Shown here piece after piece: positions 8,370-17,141 of a stretch of DNA of 64,000 nt. The stretch is from positions 372,001 through 436,000 of the forward strand of contig CANLXI010000001.1 of the NCBI GenBank assembly GCA_947495035.1. Direction: 5' to 3'. Both the position numbers and the translations under genes were made by a program. This DNA is from an uncultured Granulosicoccus sp. GTDB taxonomy: Bacteria; Pseudomonadota; Gammaproteobacteria; Granulosicoccales; Granulosicoccaceae. The notes under the pieces were generated by a model that worked only from the letters and a program-made list of their open reading frames with translations, had not been told where the DNA came from and did no database searches. The first letter of the stretch is position 1, and every line of letters begins with the position of its first letter.

Positions 8370-9725
8370 ATGGTCCCAGACAGCAAAAAGCACATTGCGG
8401 TCGTTGGCAGCGGCGCAGCGGGCATGTCGGCTGCCTGGTTGCTGTCTCGATCGCACCGGGTCACCTTGCTGGAAAAGGACGATCGGATCGGTGGTCATGC
8501 CCACACGGCGACCATTCCGGGTGAACTGCACGGTGGACAAGCACTGGGCATCGATACCGGCTTCATCGTCTACAACGAGCCCAGCTATCCGAACCTGACA
8601 CGCTGGTTCGAGGCCTTGCAGGTGGCCACGGAAGACAGTGACATGTCGTTTGCGGTGTCGCGCGACAATGGCAATTTCGAATACGCGGGCGGTCCGCTGC
8701 TCGGTTTGCTGGCTCAACCCGGTCTGCCATTGAAGCCGAGATTCTGGCGCATGTTGCTTGACCTGTTGCGCTTCTACCGGGAAGCTCCGAACCGCATTCC
8801 GGCTGACGGGAGCGTGACGCTGGGAGCTTATCTGCAGGCGAATCGCTATTCGCAGGCATTCATTGACGATCATCTGCTACCGTTCGGTGCCGCCATCTGG
8901 TCGACACCCAAACAGCAGATGCTCGATTACCCTGCAGCCTCCTTCATCCGGTTCTGCAGCAATCATGGGCTGTTGCAGATCAGCAACCGTCCGCAGTGGA
9001 AGACCGTCACCGGTGGTAGCCAGTCCTATGTCAGAGCGGTGGCCGATATCATCGGGCATGACGCCATCCAGACCGGGTTTGCAGTACAAAAGGTCGAGCG
9101 CCGAGTCGACGGCATCACCGTCCATGCGGAAGACGGACGCACACTGGATGCTGATGAGCTGGTACTGGCCACGCACGCCGATCAGGCGCTGGCCTGCCTG
9201 GAGTCACCGTCGGAACGGGAAGTTGCACTGTTGAGCCCGTTTCGCTATGAGAGCAACCAGGCGTATCTGCACACTGATATCAGCTACCTGCCAAAGCGAC
9301 GACGAGCCTGGTGCAGCTGGAATTACGTCGAGCAATCACCTGATGATACGCAACAGGTGTCCCTGAGTTACTGGATGAACCGTTTGCAGAACCTGCGGAG
9401 CGATACGCAATTCGTGGTGACGCTCAATCCCGACAGAGTTCCGGATGACGCATGCGTACTGCGCTCGCACACGTATGAACATCCCTTGTTCAATGCTGAC
9501 ACCTGGCAGGCGCAACAGGCTCTCTGGTCCTTGCAGGGACAGAACCGGACCTGGTACTGCGGCAGCTATTTCGGTTCCGGGTTTCATGAGGACGCGGTCC
9601 AGTCGGGTCTGGCAGTCGCGGAGCAGCTGGGAGGTCTCGAGCGGCCGTGGAAGCTGGAAAACCCGTCCAGTCGCATTGTTCTCTCCGCAGACGCAGATGC
9701 TCCTGCAAGGCGGGCTGCTGCGTGA
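8370..9725 (+). CDS. NAD/FAD-binding amine oxidase-like protein (COG2907 type)
   Basis: The N-terminus has the flavin motif VVGSGAAGMSAAWLL followed by LLEKDDRIGGHAHT, typical of the amine-oxidase/protoporphyrinogen-oxidase fold. A C-terminal CGSYFGSGFHEDAVQSG block closes the FAD site. The 451-residue length matches the COG2907 family, which is habitually encoded beside DUF1365 and cyclopropane synthase genes. It is thought to act on membrane fatty acids, though the reaction is not settled. It opens a three-gene operon divergent from the ECF sigma gene, and its stop overlaps the GTG of the next gene. Confidence 0.85.
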   Translation: MVPDSKKHIAVVGSGAAGMSAAWLLSRSHRVTLLEKDDRIGGHAHTATIPGELHGGQALGIDTGFIVYNEPSYPNLTRWFEALQVATEDSDMSFAVSRDNGNFEYAGGPLLGLLAQPGLPLKPRFWRMLLDLLRFYREAPNRIPADGSVTLGAYLQANRYSQAFIDDHLLPFGAAIWSTPKQQMLDYPAASFIRFCSNHGLLQISNRPQWKTVTGGSQSYVRAVADIIGHDAIQTGFAVQKVERRVDGITVHAEDGRTLDADELVLATHADQALACLESPSEREVALLSPFRYESNQAYLHTDISYLPKRRRAWCSWNYVEQSPDDTQQVSLSYWMNRLQNLRSDTQFVVTLNPDRVPDDACVLRSHTYEHPLFNADTWQAQQALWSLQGQNRTWYCGSYFGSGFHEDAVQSGLAVAEQLGGLERPWKLENPSSRIVLSADADAPARRAAA

Positions 9726-10483
9726 CGTTTGCCAGTCGACTCTACGCCGGACAGGTCTTTCACTGTCGGCGCCGGCCGAAGGTGCACCGCTTGCGCTACT
9801 CCGTGTTTTCGCTGTTACTCGATCTGGATGAGATCGATGATCTGCAGCGCCAGTTGTGGTTGTTTTCACGTAATCGTTTCAATCTGTTCTCGTTTCACGA
9901 CGAGGACTTCGGCGATGGGTCAGGGGATTCGCTGAAATTGCAAGTCAAGAACAGGCTGCTGGCGGCCGGTATGGCCGAGACACCGGTCAAGGTGTTGCTC
10001 AGCTGTTACCCCCGGGTGTTGGGCCATGCCTTCAATCCGCTGAGTCTCTTCTATTGCCTTGACGGGGAGGGGCGCTGCATGGCAATCGTGCATGAAGTCC
10101 ACAATACATTCGGTGAGCGGCATTGCTATGTTCTGCCGGTCGATCTGCAGGCTGGCGGAACGCCCCGGTGGATCCACCAAAGGGCGGACAAGGCCTTGTT
10201 CGTCTCACCCTTTGCACAGATGGACATGCAGTATGACTTTCGACTCAATCTGCCCGCGGAGCGACAGGTGATCGTCATTCGCGCCTCAGACCCACAGGGC
10301 TTGCTGATCACGGCGAGTTATGTCGCTCACCGAGAGTGCATCACTGCCACCCGCCTGCTGCGTTGTTTTCTGGTCTATCCGCTGCTGGGTGCCAAGGTGG
10401 TTGCAGGCATCCACTGGGAAGCATTCGTTCTGTGGTGCAAGGGTGTTCCCTGGTTCAGGCACCAGCCCAAGACGTCTGCCTGA
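9722..10483 (+). CDS. DUF1365 family protein
   Basis: The visible DUF1365 signatures are SRLYAGQVFHCRRRPK, HRLRYSVFSLLLDLDE, the NLFSFHDEDFG block and CYPRVLGHAFNPLSLFYC. I start it at GTG 9722, which overlaps the upstream stop (GTGA). This gives 253 residues and places the conserved region at the N-terminus. A longer frame from 9647 would add non-family residues. The function is unknown, but gene order with the FAD protein and Cfa is widely conserved and suggests a role in modified fatty acids under oxidative stress. Confidence 0.86.
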   Translation: MTFASRLYAGQVFHCRRRPKVHRLRYSVFSLLLDLDEIDDLQRQLWLFSRNRFNLFSFHDEDFGDGSGDSLKLQVKNRLLAAGMAETPVKVLLSCYPRVLGHAFNPLSLFYCLDGEGRCMAIVHEVHNTFGERHCYVLPVDLQAGGTPRWIHQRADKALFVSPFAQMDMQYDFRLNLPAERQVIVIRASDPQGLLITASYVAHRECITATRLLRCFLVYPLLGAKVVAGIHWEAFVLWCKGVPWFRHQPKTSA

Positions 10484-10516
10484 ACAAACCAACGAACCGA
10501 ATTCACACAGAAGCCA

Positions 10517-11776
10517 ATGTCAGATATGGAAAACCAGACGATCAGCCGGGCGCTACCTTCGCTTCAGTGGTATCAGCAGTTGCTGGGTCATCTCATCGGT
10601 CGTCGTTTCGATCATCTGCTCGACGGCATCAGCCACGGTCAGTTGAGTCTCACCTGGCCGGATGGCCACCTGAGCCGCCACGGCAGGAAGTCGATCGATC
10701 CCTCTCGCAATGCACAGCTGACCCTGCACAACTACCGACCGATCCGTCAGATGATGCTCTCGGGTGAGAATGGTTTTGCGGAGAGCTACCTGCAGGGTGA
10801 TTGGTCATCGGACAATCTGCGTAATCTGTTTACCCTGATCGTCAACAACGAGGCGGAAGTTGCCACCATGACTACGGGTAGCTGGTACGCGAGATGCCTG
10901 AACACGCTGCGCCATGGCAGAAACCGGAACTCGTTGCGAGGTAGCCAGCGCAACATCGAGTTTCACTACGATCTGGGCAACGATTTCTATGAGCTCTGGC
11001 TGGATCGAACGATGAGTTACTCCTCCGCCATGTTTCGTGGCGATGAATCCCTGGAGCAGGCCCAGATAGCCAAGCTGACCAGGGTTGTCGAAACCCTGCA
11101 GCCGGCACCGGGAGCCCGTGTACTGGAAATCGGCTGCGGCTGGGGAGCCATGGCCCGGCAGCTGGCGACTCGAGCCCACTGTCATGTGGAGGGCATTTCA
11201 CTGTCTCAGGAGCAGCTGCGCTACGCACAGGAGGTCAACAGTATTGTCAGCGACGACCGGCAATCGCAGGGCAGTACCGAGTTTCGTTATCAGGATTATC
11301 GGTCAGTGCAGGGTCGCTATGACCATATCGTTTCCATCGAAATGTTCGAAGCCGTCGGCGAGAAATACTGGTCTACCTATTTCGGCAAGCTGAGTCAGCT
11401 TCTGCAGCCGGGAGGAACTGCATTGTTGCAGGTGATAACCATCGATGAAGAGCGCTTCGATGACTATCGTGCCAGTCCGGATTTCATCCAGCGCTATATC
11501 TTTCCCGGCGGCATGCTGCCGACGAAGGATCACCTGGTCGGTCTGGTTGAAGACTCCGGATTCGAGCTGGTCGACGTTGACTGGTTCGGTCCGGGCTATG
11601 CGCAGACATTGCTGCACTGGCGGGACCGCTTCGATCAGGCGATAAGCGAGGTGACCGCATTGGGGTTTGACGAGCGCTTTGTGCGTATGTGGCGTTATTA
11701 CCTCGACTATTGCGAGACCGGCTTCAGGCTGGGTCGAACGGATGTCGGTCAGTTGTTACTGCGAAAATCGGGCTGA
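10517..11776 (+). CDS. cfa: Cyclopropane-fatty-acyl-phospholipid synthase
   Basis: This SAM-dependent methyltransferase has the motif VLEIGCGWGAMARQLA near residue 200, then SIEMFEAVGEKYW, RYIFPGGMLPT and a C-terminal RMWRYYLDYCETGF. All are hallmarks of the Cfa/mycolic acid cyclopropane synthase family. It adds a methylene group across double bonds of membrane phospholipid acyl chains. It is last in the probable ECF-sigma-controlled operon, 33 bp after the DUF1365 gene. Its 3' end overlaps the convergent tmcA gene by 21 bp. Confidence 0.94.
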   Translation: MSDMENQTISRALPSLQWYQQLLGHLIGRRFDHLLDGISHGQLSLTWPDGHLSRHGRKSIDPSRNAQLTLHNYRPIRQMMLSGENGFAESYLQGDWSSDNLRNLFTLIVNNEAEVATMTTGSWYARCLNTLRHGRNRNSLRGSQRNIEFHYDLGNDFYELWLDRTMSYSSAMFRGDESLEQAQIAKLTRVVETLQPAPGARVLEIGCGWGAMARQLATRAHCHVEGISLSQEQLRYAQEVNSIVSDDRQSQGSTEFRYQDYRSVQGRYDHIVSIEMFEAVGEKYWSTYFGKLSQLLQPGGTALLQVITIDEERFDDYRASPDFIQRYIFPGGMLPTKDHLVGLVEDSGFELVDVDWFGPGYAQTLLHWRDRFDQAISEVTALGFDERFVRMWRYYLDYCETGFRLGRTDVGQLLLRKSG

Positions 11777-13813
11777 CTCTGTCTCCAGGCAGCGTGCCAC
11801 CGCCTCTCTGAGTGTCGCTTCGTGCTGGCGCCTGCTGATGCCCGGTGGGGGCGATAGTGTCAGGGGGTATTGCATGGCCAGTCGGCTCAGGGCTGCATAC
11901 GTGTCGACCAGGCTGCGCTGAGAGCGGGAAAAACGTGTCAGCAAGCTCATATCGACCGGGTCATGAGCCGTGTGCGGGTTCGTGTCGTGCAGCCAGCACT
12001 GGTTGTCATCGTGGATGCGGGCAGCTTCCTGCAAGGCCGCATTCACAGGGCTGTCGAAGGCCTTGAGTACGGCAATGGCCTGAGTTCCCGTGCGCGGATT
12101 GCGTCGGAAGCCGGTATGAAAACGCGTGAATCCGTTGGCTGTCCAGAAGTCGAGTCTGCTCGAGTCTCCCGCAAAACTGGCACCCAGAGCACTCGATCCA
12201 CCCTGCGGTACGGTGATGGACCGAGTGACCTGCTGAAGCAGTAAGGAGCCCAGTCCTCTGCGCCGCCTGGCGGGGGGAACCGCGATGCGAATGACTCTGG
12301 CCATGCGAGCCTGTAGTGGTGCCGTCTGGTTGGCACTCTGGGCCAGCAGCTGTGGCAGCAATTGATGCGGCAATCGTCTTTGCTTGCTGAGTACCGCATC
12401 GTGCAGCTCGGTGTCCAATTCGCCTTCCACCACCAGCAGCAACGCAGCTTCCAGCCGTCGCTGTTCTTCCAGCACCCAGATCTGCAGTTCGGGGCCGTCG
12501 AGCAGGTGGGCAATATCCGAGGCCGTCGTCTGGTAATGGCTGTCGCGCAGCAGCGAGAAAACCTCGGCCAGCAGCGTTTCGTCACGTGCCAACTCATCCC
12601 GGTCCAGGCGGCGTACCTGCCGGTCCGCACTGTGGCTGTCCGGCCAGTGTTGGTCCTCGCCACTCAGCTGCCCGGTCAAGGCCGAACCGGGCGCCTTGTG
12701 AGTATCGGCGTTCGTGGACTGAGTATCGCTCTGTCCGGTGAGCAGGAGAGTGTCGAGAAATTCTTCCAGAGGGTCTTGCCGGTTCCAGCGCCAGGGGGTG
12801 TGCGGATGCAAGTGCAAGACATGGTGCCGCTGCCGTTGCAGGACCTCATTGAAACGGATATCGAATGCTCTGCCGGCTTGCTCGTAGCCGTCGATCGTGG
12901 TGGCGTAGATGATTTGTGGGTGCTGCTGCAGATACCGTGTCAGCGTGTCGACCGACAGGCTGGCGGCCTCGTCCACCAGCAAGACCTGACAAGCGGCATG
13001 TACGGCGTCGGCTGCAGCGATAAACGGAATCCGGACTCCCTGATTCTCGAGGCTCTGCAGGGCGGATCGTCTGGCAGCGGTCATGGCAACCGAGATGCCC
13101 TGTTGCAGCAGTTCTTGCGCTATGCGGCCAAGCAGTACGGACTTGCCTCGCCCCCGACGTCCGGTAATCGTGATGCAGCCGCGAGGGTGCTGTCGCAGAT
13201 GGGCGACTGCGGCGTCCAGCAACTCATCCTGTTCGCTGACAGCAGCGCTGTCAGGCAGGTCATTGTCCGCTGAGTGGGCTGTTGTCGTGCAATTGGCGAT
13301 CCCTTGCCGGTACGTGGTCGCGTCATCGCCTCGGGCATCCGCCTTGAGCGGGCGCATGTCGGCACCACAGCCGATCCTGATCATGTTGCCGTGTCTGTGC
13401 GCCGATTGCAGCAGCAGCCTTGTCAGCCGCTGCTGAAAGCGGCCGATGGGCTGCGTGGCGGTGTTGCTCTCGGATTCCCGCAAGGCGAATGGAACTCCGA
13501 GTATCAGTAGCCCACCGGCTTTCAGGGTGCCAGCCAGGGCGGCCAGCAGACCAGCGTCGACGGCCTCGAGGGTTTCATGAATCAGGATGCCGAATTCCCG
13601 ACCGAGCAGGGCAGTAATGCGATCGGCACGGTCAGCGTTATCGTTCGGGGTCAGAAACGGGACATCGAGCAGTGTTGCCAGGTCTTGCAGGTGGCCCGCA
13701 GGCGGATTTTCGATGATCAGCAGTGCCCGGTGCCGATCGATGCGGGCTCTCTCACGCAGCTCGGAGATATATTGCATCAGACCCGGGTCATTGCTGATAT
13801 CAAGGCGTGACAC
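11756..13813 (-). CDS. tmcA: tRNA(Met) cytidine acetyltransferase
   Basis: TmcA forms N4-acetylcytidine at the wobble base of elongator tRNA(Met) using ATP and acetyl-CoA. Three parts are visible: an N-terminal DUF1726-like region, an RNA-helicase-like module with Walker A GRRGRGKS near residue 217 and a DEAAS box, and a GNAT domain (VIRIAVPPARRRRGLGS near residue 511). The 685-residue length fits. The start is GTG 13813. The gene overlaps cfa tail to tail. It faces a long noncoding region upstream. Confidence 0.9.
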   Translation of the reverse strand: MSRLDISNDPGLMQYISELRERARIDRHRALLIIENPPAGHLQDLATLLDVPFLTPNDNADRADRITALLGREFGILIHETLEAVDAGLLAALAGTLKAGGLLILGVPFALRESESNTATQPIGRFQQRLTRLLLQSAHRHGNMIRIGCGADMRPLKADARGDDATTYRQGIANCTTTAHSADNDLPDSAAVSEQDELLDAAVAHLRQHPRGCITITGRRGRGKSVLLGRIAQELLQQGISVAMTAARRSALQSLENQGVRIPFIAAADAVHAACQVLLVDEAASLSVDTLTRYLQQHPQIIYATTIDGYEQAGRAFDIRFNEVLQRQRHHVLHLHPHTPWRWNRQDPLEEFLDTLLLTGQSDTQSTNADTHKAPGSALTGQLSGEDQHWPDSHSADRQVRRLDRDELARDETLLAEVFSLLRDSHYQTTASDIAHLLDGPELQIWVLEEQRRLEAALLLVVEGELDTELHDAVLSKQRRLPHQLLPQLLAQSANQTAPLQARMARVIRIAVPPARRRRGLGSLLLQQVTRSITVPQGGSSALGASFAGDSSRLDFWTANGFTRFHTGFRRNPRTGTQAIAVLKAFDSPVNAALQEAARIHDDNQCWLHDTNPHTAHDPVDMSLLTRFSRSQRSLVDTYAALSRLAMQYPLTLSPPPGISRRQHEATLREAVARCLETESARFSQ

Positions 13814-13865
13814 AGATGTTCCAGTTTCACAATCAAAGGGGGGGCGTTTTTGTATGATAGAGACT

Positions 13866-13885
13866 CGAAAGTGTGGTGACTTTCG
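13866..13885. repeat. Perfect 7-bp stem hairpin
   Basis: CGAAAGT (13866-13872) and ACTTTCG (13879-13885) flank a GTGGTG loop. It sits about 50 bp upstream of tmcA on the opposite side from the coding strand. Its arms share the core of the longer inverted repeat at 48966-49000. Confidence 0.6.
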
Positions 13886-14222
13886 TTATTCCTCCTCCAA
13901 GTGGTATTGAGGCACGGAGCCCGGCGAGGCCACGGACGGCCACTTTTTTTGTCTTGTCCGTAGAGTGTAGTGCGTTTACCTGCCTTACGGGAATGACAAT
14001 CAGGAGTCGAGTGATCTTGCCCGCCGTTTTCTGTTCGAAATCTGCGAACCATGCCCGGACTGCGCCTTGTTTCTCCCTCATCATGGCGAGACGGTTGTGG
14101 TGTGGGTTTCTACCGGTTGCAGCAACGACCCCTCGCTGACGGCACGATTCTGTGTCCGCAGGCGTACCGGACGCGGTAAAGGGACTGGTTATCGCAATTG
14201 CAATGGTCGTGGAGTCCATTTG

Positions 14223-14246
14223 AAACTATAATGGATTCAATAGTTT
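14223..14246. repeat. AT-rich inverted repeat
   Basis: AAACTAT (14223-14229) and ATAGTTT (14240-14246) are exact reverse complements separated by 10 nt. It could be an operator or a weak hairpin. It is too far (about 330 bp) from the fasciclin start to assign a role. Confidence 0.45.
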
Positions 14247-14574
14247 GAGTGTTTTATTTGATTTTGTTCCTAGGGACAGGGCTGTGGTTGCCAACTGTTT
14301 CGTTGAAATAATGCGCGCGTCCAGTAACATGCGCCTTCGTTCGGTGGCAGAGAGTTCCACGGCAGTAGACAGACCTGCGTTTCTGCGTGCTGGAGAGGTC
14401 TTGTTTTTCAGAGTTTGAATATCACTGTGGCGACGGCCATACTTGTTCATGCCTGAACAAGGGTAGTATTTGCAACGTTGCTCACGAAGCGTTGAACAGT
14501 TGGTAGTTTTGTTCGGATACACTATGCAGTGTGTTCGGCAGTTAATAATTCATGTTTTCAATCGAGGATCACCT

Positions 14575-15633
14575 ATGATCAACAAATATTTTGCATTGAG
14601 TCTTGTTGCTGCCAGCGTGGCAGTGGCTTCTGGCTGTTCTTCCGACGATGACGACGATAACGGTGGAACGGATCCGGTATACGTATCGCCTCCAGCAACT
14701 CCTGGCGTCGGTGGCTCGGTGTACGATTACATCGTTGATGCCAATGAAGCTGGTGAGTTCACATCACTGAAAGCGGCAATCGACGCTGCGGGTCTGGCTG
14801 ATACTCTGGATGATGAAACTCTGGAATTCACTGTATTCGCTCCGGATGATGCCGCATTTGCAGCACTGGACGCAGAAACCGAAGGTACTGTTGCCGCTCT
14901 GCTGGCCGACACAGACCGACTGGCTGAAATCCTGATGTACCACGTGGTACCAGGCACTCAGCTGTCCACCGATATTGCAGCAAGCGTTGCTGCAGGCCCG
15001 GTAGAAGTCGAGACTCTGCTGGAAGGCGAGAGCGTGACTCTGGCACTGGGTGAAGAAGGCCAGGGCCTGTCTGTCAACGGTGTTGCTCTGGTTGGTACCG
15101 ATCTGCAGGCTGAAGTCGGCGAAGATGAGACTGCTGTTGGTGTTGTTCATCAGATCACTGAAGTACTCGACGCTCCTGAAGTTGATGATTCAACGACTGG
15201 TGGTGAGACCGGCGGCGAGACTGGCGGTGAAACCGGTGGCGAGACTGGTGGTGAAACCGGCGGCGAGACTGGCGGTGGTGAGAACACAGGTCCTGTGACT
15301 TCTTCTCTGGCTGCCAACAACAGCGCCTTCCTGAGTGCTTTCTCATCAACTTTCGGTGCTCAGAAGCTGGATGCCGAGACTGATGCAGATCCATGGACTG
15401 TCTTTGCTCCAACTGAAGCTGCTGCTGACATCGATGTTCGCAACTACCTGATCACTGGTACTGCACTGACAGCTCAGGAACTGATCGACATGGGTCAGGG
15501 CACCACTTTCGGTGGAACGACTCTGACTTTCGGTGGAACTGCTGATGCACTGACCATCAATGATCTGCCAGCGACTGTAGTTGGTGACGGTACAACTGCG
15601 TCAGTCACCTACTCTGTAGAAGGTGCGCTGTAA
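14575..15633 (+). CDS. Fasciclin (FAS1) domain lipoprotein
   Basis: The signal peptide ends at a lipobox-like ASGC, and the mature cysteine is followed by SS and an acidic DDDDDN run. With no Asp at +2, an outer-membrane lipoprotein is expected. A FAS1 domain follows: H1 box FTVFAPDDAAFAAL, the LMYHVVPG motif and a closing VVHQITEVL. Then comes a TGGE repeat linker and a shorter, divergent second FAS1 domain with TVFAPTEAA. FAS1 proteins mediate adhesion or surface interactions. Start ATG 14575 (MINKYF) is chosen because it begins the signal peptide. The low-charge, acidic composition suits a secreted protein. A strong terminator follows. Confidence 0.88.
   Translation: MINKYFALSLVAASVAVASGCSSDDDDDNGGTDPVYVSPPATPGVGGSVYDYIVDANEAGEFTSLKAAIDAAGLADTLDDETLEFTVFAPDDAAFAALDAETEGTVAALLADTDRLAEILMYHVVPGTQLSTDIAASVAAGPVEVETLLEGESVTLALGEEGQGLSVNGVALVGTDLQAEVGEDETAVGVVHQITEVLDAPEVDDSTTGGETGGETGGETGGETGGETGGETGGGENTGPVTSSLAANNSAFLSAFSSTFGAQKLDAETDADPWTVFAPTEAAADIDVRNYLITGTALTAQELIDMGQGTTFGGTTLTFGGTADALTINDLPATVVGDGTTASVTYSVEGAL
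15196..15282 (+). repeat. 12-bp tandem repeat encoding TGGE units
   Basis: Six 12-bp units encode Thr-Gly-Gly-Glu, followed by a seventh unit with one extra glycine codon. Synonymous changes (ACT/ACC, GGT/GGC, GAG/GAA) alternate between units. The array forms a flexible linker between the two fasciclin domains, and its copy number could change by slippage or recombination. Confidence 0.9.
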
Positions 15634-15688
15634 GTAGTTCACGACAGTTTCTGAACTGATTTCGAACGAAGTTCAGTTGTTGTAAAAG

Positions 15689-15723
15689 GCCGGAGGATCC
15701 GCGTGATCCTCCGGCTTTTTTTT
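15689..15723 (+). terminator. Strong Rho-independent terminator
   Basis: GCCGGAGGATC (15689-15699) pairs perfectly with GATCCTCCGGC (15705-15715) across a 5-nt loop and is followed by eight T. It ends the fasciclin transcript. Confidence 0.95.
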
Positions 15724-15861
15724 GGGCGACAGAATGTGACTTGGCTTGCCCCGGTTTCCGGATCATCGGGAAGACGGGGATAGTCCGTTGTCATTCGCCA
15801 CGCGACCACAGGTCCGATCTCTGCCTCCTCCGAGATTTTCGATTACGGAATCTGCAACTCC

Positions 15862-17028
15862 ATGACTATCCGCATCAACAGCTGTTTCGACAGTGGCAAT
15901 ATCGACGTCGTCGATGCCACGGACTGTACATCCATCGATCTGCGGATCCGCAAGGACAGCAATTCCGACTTTCTGCAATGGTTCCATTTCAGTGTGGCAG
16001 GCGTTCGCGGCAAGACTTGTCGGATCAACATCGTCAATGCCGCAGACACCAGCTATCCCAAGGGCTGGGAAGGTTACGATGTGGCGACATCATTGGACAG
16101 GCAGTTCTGGTATCGGACACCGGCTGAATACGATGGACGGACCCTCAGCTGGACGTTTGAAGCACAGAACGATCTCATCTGGTTTGCCTACTTTGCACCT
16201 TACTCGATGGACCGCCACCTGGATTTCGTTGCCGCGGCGGCAACCGGGGAGAGTGTTCAGTACGAGAGTCTGGGTGTGACACACCAGGGGCGAAGCATTG
16301 ATTATCTGAAAGTGACTGCCTTGCAGTCCGAAGCGGCCAACGAGCCGCACAACAGCAAGCGCAAGCAGCTCTGGGTCATCGCTCGTCAACACCCGGGTGA
16401 GTCCATGGCCGAGTGGTGGATGGAAGGATGGCTGGATCGCCTGCTGGATCAGGATGACGCACGCAGTCGGGAGTTGCGTTCACTGGCGGACATTCATATC
16501 GTGCCGAACATGAATCCGGATGGCACTTTTCTCGGCAACCTCAGAACCAATGCCCTGGGGGTCAATCTGAATCGTGAGTGGCAGTCTCCGAGTCTCGACA
16601 AGAGCCCTGAGGTCTATCATGTGCGGCAGCGCATGCAACAGACCGGTATCGATCTGGCGCTGGATGTTCACGGCGACGAAGCACTGCCCTATAACTTCAT
16701 TGCCGGCACGGAAGGGGTGGAAGGGTGGACGGATGAACGGGATGCCGAGCTGCAGGTCTTCAAGCACGAATGGGCTGCCATCAATCCCGATTTTCAGTAT
16801 GCGCAGGGCTATCCCCGAAGTGCAAAGGGTAAGGCCAATCTGGATATCTGCAGCAGTTATCTGGCACACCATTTCGGCTGTCTGGCGATGACGCTGGAAA
16901 TGCCTTTCAAGGACACCATGGATACGCCGCGACCATTCAGCGGCTGGTCCCCCGAGCGAAGCATGCGTCTGGGAGCCTCGTTTGTGGACATGGCCCATCA
17001 GGCACTGAGTGGGCGTTTGCCACGTTGA
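15862..17028 (+). CDS. M14-type zinc carboxypeptidase (cytosolic carboxypeptidase-like)
   Basis: Zinc ligands are His177 and Glu180 in RQHPGE and His270 in DVHGDE. Glu346 in LEMPF is the probable catalytic base. The N-terminal beta domain (IRINSCFDSGNIDVV, FQWFHF-like, YPKGWEGYDV) is typical of the bacterial relatives of cytosolic carboxypeptidases. Those relatives remove C-terminal amino acids or process side-chain glutamates. There is no signal peptide, so it is presumably cytosolic. The length of 388 residues is typical. The natural substrate is unknown. Confidence 0.88.
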   Translation: MTIRINSCFDSGNIDVVDATDCTSIDLRIRKDSNSDFLQWFHFSVAGVRGKTCRINIVNAADTSYPKGWEGYDVATSLDRQFWYRTPAEYDGRTLSWTFEAQNDLIWFAYFAPYSMDRHLDFVAAAATGESVQYESLGVTHQGRSIDYLKVTALQSEAANEPHNSKRKQLWVIARQHPGESMAEWWMEGWLDRLLDQDDARSRELRSLADIHIVPNMNPDGTFLGNLRTNALGVNLNREWQSPSLDKSPEVYHVRQRMQQTGIDLALDVHGDEALPYNFIAGTEGVEGWTDERDAELQVFKHEWAAINPDFQYAQGYPRSAKGKANLDICSSYLAHHFGCLAMTLEMPFKDTMDTPRPFSGWSPERSMRLGASFVDMAHQALSGRLPR

Positions 17029-17094
17029 CGCAGGATTCATTGCGTTTCCCGCCGCCTTGGAACGCGCGCTGATGCGGTTCGTTCGTGCGGCGCA

Positions 17095-17118
17095 GCCCGC
17101 CGTCATTGACTGGCGGGC
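17095..17118. terminator. GC-rich hairpin between convergent genes
   Basis: GCCCGCC (17095-17101) pairs with GGCGGGC (17112-17118) around a 10-nt loop. No U-tract follows on either strand. Its location between the ends of the carboxypeptidase and AMP nucleosidase genes suggests a shared terminator. Confidence 0.4.
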
Positions 17119-17141
17119 CTTGCCTGCTTCTTTCTACTCGC

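Larger units (their letters stand above)
13814..14574. other. 760-bp intergenic region with hairpins, no supported gene
   Basis: I find no convincing coding sequence: open frames on both strands lack family signatures and a coherent start. The structured spots are a perfect stem CGAAAGT/ACTTTCG at 13866-13885 and a GC-rich segment ending in seven T at 13944-13950. There is also an inverted repeat AAACTAT/ATAGTTT at 14223-14246. The right part is AT-rich and holds the unidentified promoter of the fasciclin gene. A small RNA is possible but unproven. Confidence 0.5.

Noticed and set aside
11756-11776. cfa and tmcA overlapping ends considered as an annotation error
   Set aside because: Both reading frames are well conserved up to their stops; a short tail-to-tail overlap is plausible.
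13833-14219. Possible 128-residue minus-strand protein upstream of tmcA
   Set aside because: Low-complexity, no family match by eye, and it covers a hairpin and T-run. It cannot be supported as coding.
14226-14522. Possible 98-residue minus-strand protein before the fasciclin gene
   Set aside because: No recognisable domain or start signal; lies over the AT-rich promoter-like region.
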